Source: Chitinophagaceae bacterium
GTDB lineage: Bacteria; Bacteroidota; Bacteroidia; Chitinophagales; Chitinophagaceae
Assembly: GCA_947374225.1 (NCBI GenBank)
Contig: CANCAY010000016.1
Location: 1-39,066 of the forward strand
DNA: 39,066 nucleotides
Reading direction: 5' to 3'
Shown: piece by piece, positions 34,892-39,066 of the stretch
Layout: each line of letters starts with the position of its first letter
Numbering within the stretch: the stretch's first letter is position 1
Made by a program: the position numbers and the translations under genes
The notes under the pieces: generated by a model
The model's database searches: none
What the model was told of the DNA's origin: nothing
Seen by the model: the letters and a program-made list of their open reading frames with translations, nothing else

Positions 34892-35317
34892 ATGAAATTA
34901 CTTATTTCACTTTTTTTATTATTGAATTTTAATACACCAAATTGGAATAATAATTATAAGGATGCATTTGAAATAGCAAAAAAAGAACACAAATTAATTT
35001 TATTAAATTTTTCGGGGTCAGATTGGTGTGGCCCATGTATTAAATTACATAAGGACGTTTTTACAATGGACGAATTTAATACTTTGGCGGAGGATCATTT
35101 AGTATTAGTCAATGCAGACTTTCCAAGAGCTAAAAAAAATCAACTGTCTAAAGTACAGCAACAACTAAATGAGGAACTCGCTGAAAAATATAATGTACAA
35201 GGTGATTTCCCACTTACAGTTTTAATAAACACAGATGGAAAAGTAATTAAAGCTTGGACAGGATTTCCCGCATCTAAAGAAGATTTCATTGAAGATATTA
35301 AAAATAATATTCAGTAA
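34892..35317 (+). CDS. Exported thioredoxin-family protein
   Basis: The 141 residues start with a short hydrophobic stretch (MKLLISLFLLLNFN) that may be a signal peptide or anchor. A thioredoxin fold follows, with the redox pair Cys46-Gly-Pro-Cys49 in SGSDWCGPCIKLHKDVF. Further features are LVLVNADFPR and the cis-proline region GDFPLTVLINTDGKVI. It resembles thioredoxin-like proteins that keep envelope cysteines reduced. A near-consensus -7 box TAACTTAG at 34866-34873 lies 18 bases upstream. It leads the ApbE-DUF4266-DUF3570 run, and the DUF4266 tail offers two cysteines as plausible substrates. Confidence 0.82.
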   Translation: MKLLISLFLLLNFNTPNWNNNYKDAFEIAKKEHKLILLNFSGSDWCGPCIKLHKDVFTMDEFNTLAEDHLVLVNADFPRAKKNQLSKVQQQLNEELAEKYNVQGDFPLTVLINTDGKVIKAWTGFPASKEDFIEDIKNNIQ

Positions 35318-35319
35318 AA

Positions 35320-36261
35320 TTGAATTTATCTACTCCTTCCCTATTTAAACAATCCATGAAACTCATGGGTAACCACTTTGAAATTTCAGTAGTGGGTACT
35401 AATGAACAATGGGCTAATGAAAAAATTCAGGAAGCGATTACTGAAATTAAAAGAATTGAAAAATTACTTACTACCTTTTCAGATAACAGCGAAACCAACT
35501 TAATAAATCAAAATGCTGGATTAGAACCTGTAAAAGTGAGTAAAGAGATAATTGATTTAATAGAAAGAGCGCATCGAATTTCAAATATAACTCAAGGCGC
35601 ATTTGATTTAAGTTATGGCTCTATAGACAATTCATTATGGAACTTTGATACTACTATGACTAGTTTGCCTTCAAAAGAATTGGCAAAAGAAAAAGTCAAA
35701 CTAATTAATTTTAAAAATATCATAATTGACAAAACAAATCAAACCGTTTTTTTAAAAGAAAAAGGCATGAGGATTGGTTTTGGTGGTATTGGAAAAGGAT
35801 ATGCAGCAGAACGTGCTAAACTTATTTTAAAAAATGGCGGTGTTATAAGTGGTGTAGTTAATGCATCTGGGGATTTAACAACCTGGGGCACCCAACCTAA
35901 TGGAGACAAATGGACAATTGGGATAGTACACCCGGAATATGCAAAATCTATTTTCTCCTACATGAATGTGAGTGAATTATCTATTGCCACATCGGGTAAT
36001 TATGAAAAATTTATTGTGATAGATGGTATTAAATATGCTCATACTATAAACCCAAAGACAGGGCTTCCAATTAGAGGTATTAAAAGCGTTACCATAATTA
36101 CTAATAATGCAGAATTAGCAGATGCAATGGCTACTCCGGTAATGATAATGGGTATTGAAACTGGTTTGGATATGATTAACCAAATTAAAGACATAGAAGC
36201 CATCTTAATAGATGATGACAACAGATTGTATACAAGTGATAATATTAAACTTATAAAATAA
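35320..36261 (+). CDS. apbE: FAD:protein FMN transferase (ApbE)
   Basis: The 313 residues cover the ApbE fold, which attaches FMN covalently to Ser/Thr in partner proteins using FAD and Mg. Key segments are KLMGNHFEISVVG, RIGFGGIGKGYAAERAKLIL, VNASGDLTTWG, IATSGNYEKF, YAHTINPKTGLPIRG and NAELADAMATPVMIMG (metal site). The frame opens at TTG 35320, two bases after the thioredoxin stop; this is favoured because residues LFKQSMKLMG look like the family N-terminus, though ATG 35356 is possible. No signal peptide or lipobox is visible, unlike most ApbE proteins, so it may act in the cytoplasm before export of its target. Confidence 0.88.
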   Translation: MNLSTPSLFKQSMKLMGNHFEISVVGTNEQWANEKIQEAITEIKRIEKLLTTFSDNSETNLINQNAGLEPVKVSKEIIDLIERAHRISNITQGAFDLSYGSIDNSLWNFDTTMTSLPSKELAKEKVKLINFKNIIIDKTNQTVFLKEKGMRIGFGGIGKGYAAERAKLILKNGGVISGVVNASGDLTTWGTQPNGDKWTIGIVHPEYAKSIFSYMNVSELSIATSGNYEKFIVIDGIKYAHTINPKTGLPIRGIKSVTIITNNAELADAMATPVMIMGIETGLDMINQIKDIEAILIDDDNRLYTSDNIKLIK

Positions 36262-36266
36262 TTTTT

Positions 36267-36485
36267 ATGAAAAAAATGTACTTATTTCTTTCTTCTTTTA
36301 CTGCCCTTTTATTTGCAAGTTCTTGCGAAACTGTAAAAGAATATCAAAAGAACAAATTGAATGATTCTGAAATGGCGTTATCAACAAGACGTGTTGAAAA
36401 AAATGAACTAAATTTCATGTCTTATAAAGAAGGCGCTTCTGGAGCTAATGGTGGAAAAACAGGTGGTGGTTGTGGTTGTAATTAA
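36267..36485 (+). CDS. DUF4266 lipoprotein with C-terminal Cys-Gly-Cys tail
   Basis: This 72-residue protein starts with a lipoprotein signal (LFLSSFTALLFASSC, lipidated Cys20). It continues with a conserved MALSTRRVEKNELNFMSYKE region and a Gly-rich C-terminus ending GGKTGGGCGCN. This matches DUF4266, a small exported family defined by the GCGCN end. The two cysteines could bind a metal, hold a cofactor or be redox-active. It lies five bases after apbE and 52 before the DUF3570 gene, the arrangement in which these families tend to occur. The biochemical function is unknown. An internal ATG at 36276 would also keep the signal. Confidence 0.85.
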   Translation: MKKMYLFLSSFTALLFASSCETVKEYQKNKLNDSEMALSTRRVEKNELNFMSYKEGASGANGGKTGGGCGCN

Positions 36486-36537
36486 TTTCAACATCAAATA
36501 CAACTTTATTTAAAAATCAACCTCATATTATTACTAG

Positions 36538-37809
36538 ATGAAAAAAATATCACTAACTGTTATTGGACTTTATTTATTCTTTTTACACTCTTTTGGTCAA
36601 ATATCTGAGCAATTCAATACAAGTTTTAAATTAAAGAAATTAAAATTAGAAGAGATCAACTTGGTTACAAGCTATTATAGTCAAGACGGCAATCATTCAG
36701 CCGTTACTGGCGGGATTGGTACTGAGAAAGTAACTGATTTTGCAAATATGTTAGAATTGAAATTAGTTGGATATGGTGAAACAGGACTTAAGCATACAAT
36801 TTTAGCAGGCTTAGGCGTGGATCATCATACTGCCGCTTCTCAAAAATACGTTTCCGCTACTGGTGCATCCTCTCCAGATGGAAATAGAGTGTATCCTTCT
36901 TTAAATTGGACGGTAGAAAATGAAGCAAAGGGAACTGAATTTGGAGTAGGTACTTATCTTTCTAATGAATATAATTACAAGTCTTACGCACTTGATGCAC
37001 ATGTTGGATTTAAAAATAAATATGGTGGCGAGTTTAGTTTCAAAGGGTCAGCGTATTTTGACCAAGTTAAATTGATCTACCCTTCTGAATTAATACCATT
37101 TACTACTGCTTCTGGAATTACACCTTATGATCAAAACATAATTAAAACTAATGCAAGTAGTAGCGGTGGATATTATTCTGGAGGAGGTGAATCAAATGGT
37201 GAAGTCAATATTCCTAGTAGTCCAAGAAACACTTTTACTGGTTCTTTTACTTTTTCACAAATCATAAATAAGGAAGCACAGTTTGCTGTTTTATTAGATT
37301 TAGTAAAGCAAGATGGATATTTAGGATTACCATTTCATAGAGTTTACTTTAATGATATGTCAGTACATATTGAGCATTTACCTTCAACAAGGACAAAAGT
37401 CCCTATTGGTCTTAGATTTAACTATTTTGTGAGTGATAATATTATTGTTAAAACCTATTACAGATATTATACAGACAATTGGGGACTTAATTCGCATACG
37501 GCTAGTGTTGAAATTCCATATAAATTCACCCCATTCTTTTCTGTTGCCCCATTCTTTAGGTATTATACACAAACAGCAACAAAGTACTTTTCACCTTATG
37601 CAACGCATAAAGCAACTGATCAATTCTATACTAGCAATTATGCTTCCTCTGCTTTTAACAGCCATTTTATGGGCGCTAATATAAGAATTGCGCCACCTAA
37701 TGGATTTAATGATACATTCTTATCTGCTATGGAAATACGATTTGGACATTATACGCAAACAACCGATTTAAATTCTAACGTTATCAGTTTCCATTTCACT
37801 TTGAAATAA
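36538..37809 (+). CDS. DUF3570 outer-membrane barrel protein
   Basis: The 423 residues have a signal peptide (MKKISLTVIGLYLFFLHSFG then Q) and match DUF3570. The mature protein is a beta-barrel of alternating amphipathic strands, for example KYGGEFSFKGSAYFDQVKLI, FAVLLDLVKQDGYLG, KVPIGLRFNYFVSDNIIVKT and FFSVAPFFRYYTQTATKYF. A region with GLGVDHHTAAS and SATGASSPDGNRVYP is typical of the family. It likely sits in the outer membrane. Linkage to DUF4266 and ApbE suggests it anchors, exports or receives electrons or cofactor from the lipoprotein; this is inference. Confidence 0.85.
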   Translation: MKKISLTVIGLYLFFLHSFGQISEQFNTSFKLKKLKLEEINLVTSYYSQDGNHSAVTGGIGTEKVTDFANMLELKLVGYGETGLKHTILAGLGVDHHTAASQKYVSATGASSPDGNRVYPSLNWTVENEAKGTEFGVGTYLSNEYNYKSYALDAHVGFKNKYGGEFSFKGSAYFDQVKLIYPSELIPFTTASGITPYDQNIIKTNASSSGGYYSGGGESNGEVNIPSSPRNTFTGSFTFSQIINKEAQFAVLLDLVKQDGYLGLPFHRVYFNDMSVHIEHLPSTRTKVPIGLRFNYFVSDNIIVKTYYRYYTDNWGLNSHTASVEIPYKFTPFFSVAPFFRYYTQTATKYFSPYATHKATDQFYTSNYASSAFNSHFMGANIRIAPPNGFNDTFLSAMEIRFGHYTQTTDLNSNVISFHFTLK

Positions 37810-37860
37810 ATATATAGACATTAATGCTAATATGAAATAAATTAAATACTTTTATCTATA

Positions 37861-38847
37861 ATGTATTTTTTAAAGTATCTATATTATAATACTCAAATAG
37901 TATTAAAAGCTATTTTCTGTTTAAAAAAGACAGAATCTATTGGTGTACAATTTATTCACTTAGTAGAAGCTAAATATAATGGTAAACTAGATAGAGAAGC
38001 TATTAAAAAAGCTGCAAAATTTCAAAGCATTCAACAACATTTGATAAATGACAATTTTGCTGGATTATATGGCAGAACAACCAATGAATATGAACAGGCA
38101 AGCAATAGAATGTATTTTATCATGTCTGGATTATATGATGACATAGTAGATCAGAAATTATTAACCGCAGCGGCACTTGACAGTTTATTTGAATATCCAG
38201 AGAAAGCGAATCAGCAAAATGTACAAGAACGTTTATTAGCTACGCTACATCTAAAATTACTTTCCAGAGTGAATGATATTGAAAAATACAAAGAGGTATT
38301 GAATAACATTCATCAAGCACAGAAAGATTCTATTAAACAATTTGACAAAAACATATCTCTTGAGGAAATTTTATCAATAACCAAAAGAAAAGGTGGCTAT
38401 AGTTTACTAATGTGTAGACATTACTTAAACTTAAATAGCTCAAAACGCATGGATGATTGCTGGTATAATTTAGGTGTCGTAATTCAAATGACCAATGACT
38501 TATTTGACATTTATAAAGACATGCAAGACGGCATATATACATTCGCGAATACAGCAATAAATTATGAATCTGTATTTACACTATTTGAAAATCAGGTTAA
38601 TCTATTCAAACAAAGTATTCAAAATTTAGATTACGTAAAAGCCAAAAAGGATAAACTTTTAATTCAACTTTCTATTATACCTGCATTTGGATATGTCGCC
38701 TTAGACAATCTTAAACAAATCCAAAATGGCAATACTGATTTACCAGACTTACATTTATTAGATAGGAAAGAGTTGATTATAGATATGGAGAAGCCTAGAA
38801 ATATTTTTAAACTTTTAAAATATAGCTACCTAATTGCTGGCAACTAA
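37861..38847 (+). CDS. Class I isoprenoid synthase-like protein
   Basis: The 328 residues are all-helical and carry two aspartate clusters where class I isoprenoid enzymes bind Mg-diphosphate. They are GLYDDIVDQ at about residues 90-98, and QMTNDLFDIYKDMQDG, comparable to the QLTNILRD-x-x-ED of squalene/phytoene synthases. It is thus probably in the squalene/phytoene synthase or terpene synthase superfamily, but the flanking sequence is divergent and the product is unknown. It follows the DUF3570 gene by 51 bases in the same direction. It converges on, and overlaps by 18 bases, the cut-off gene at the window end. Confidence 0.7.
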   Translation: MYFLKYLYYNTQIVLKAIFCLKKTESIGVQFIHLVEAKYNGKLDREAIKKAAKFQSIQQHLINDNFAGLYGRTTNEYEQASNRMYFIMSGLYDDIVDQKLLTAAALDSLFEYPEKANQQNVQERLLATLHLKLLSRVNDIEKYKEVLNNIHQAQKDSIKQFDKNISLEEILSITKRKGGYSLLMCRHYLNLNSSKRMDDCWYNLGVVIQMTNDLFDIYKDMQDGIYTFANTAINYESVFTLFENQVNLFKQSIQNLDYVKAKKDKLLIQLSIIPAFGYVALDNLKQIQNGNTDLPDLHLLDRKELIIDMEKPRNIFKLLKYSYLIAGN

Positions 38848-39066
38848 TTTTTGTCTTAATATTTCCTGTTCAAACACTAAGGACAAATTAAATGCTTCAC
38901 TATAATAATAAAACTTTCCAATTTTAGCTGCTGCAAATATTCTTTTAAAAGGATTATTTAGAATAGCAGTCATATTCGCAATAAAATAGGAGTAATCATT
39001 ATGTTGTAAAAACAACTTTTTATTCACTAGTTCATTTGATATAGTTTCATCTACCCTACCACCCAT
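38830..39066 (-). CDS. C-terminal part of an unidentified protein (cut by window edge)
   Basis: A minus-strand frame runs from the window edge to its stop at 38830, giving 78 residues. The last three bases read ATG, but whether that is the real start cannot be told. Visible stretches are VNKKLFLQHNDYSYFIANMT, NPFKRIFAAAKIGKFYYYSE and VFEQEILRQKLVASN. I do not recognise a family. The location next to the isoprenoid synthase-like gene suggests a possible pathway partner, unproven. Confidence 0.55.
   Translation of the reverse strand: MGGRVDETISNELVNKKLFLQHNDYSYFIANMTAILNNPFKRIFAAAKIGKFYYYSEAFNLSLVFEQEILRQKLVASN

Overview
The window is a stretch of ordinary chromosome from a low-GC Bacteroidota, most likely in or near the family Chitinophagaceae. 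The evidence is the type IX secretion sorting tails, SprB-like repeats, a CarboxypepD_reg-type TonB receptor, a bacillithiol-system YtxJ protein, tight AT-rich coding without clear Shine-Dalgarno sequences, and promoters of the Bacteroidota form TT(T)G-N19-21-TAnnTTTG. There is no transposase, integrase, CRISPR array or prophage.

Layout. 1-3669: a cut-off secreted protein (minus), then a hot-dog thioesterase, CinA and a lipoyl E2 acyltransferase (plus). 3673-8962: an S9 peptidase divergent from a TonB-dependent receptor. 8982-11445: exonuclease, polyprenol-phosphate-type glycosyltransferase and EamA transporter (minus). 11549-11881: YtxJ. 11920-19782: a minus-strand run parE, DUF1835, cupin, parC, CvfB-like S1 protein, thiolase, led by a recognisable promoter and a 5'-terminal leader hairpin. 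19881-21592: a YkgJ cysteine-cluster protein overlapping a DUF1343/NamZ-like protein.

21611-24582 is a two-gene surface cassette: a small protein with a type IX sorting tail and a 794-residue secreted protein resembling a phage tail fibre. An RlmL-like rRNA methyltransferase follows. 26016-30584 is a giant secreted beta-helix gene with three units of about 422 residues, two SprB-like repeats and a type IX tail, broken by a single in-frame TAG at 27045. A tRNA-Val, a small YCII-like protein, a YCF48-like secreted protein, the tRNA dehydratase TcdA and a tRNA-Arg come next. Behind the tRNA-Arg terminator lies about 200 bases of densely packed hairpins.

The right end holds the most promising under-described system: a ferric-reductase-like membrane cytochrome (minus) divergent from thioredoxin-like protein, ApbE flavin transferase, a 72-residue DUF4266 lipoprotein ending in a Cys-Gly-Cys tail, and a DUF3570 outer-membrane barrel. 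This looks like an envelope redox or flavin/metal module. A class I isoprenoid synthase-like gene follows in the same direction, and a cut-off gene closes the window.
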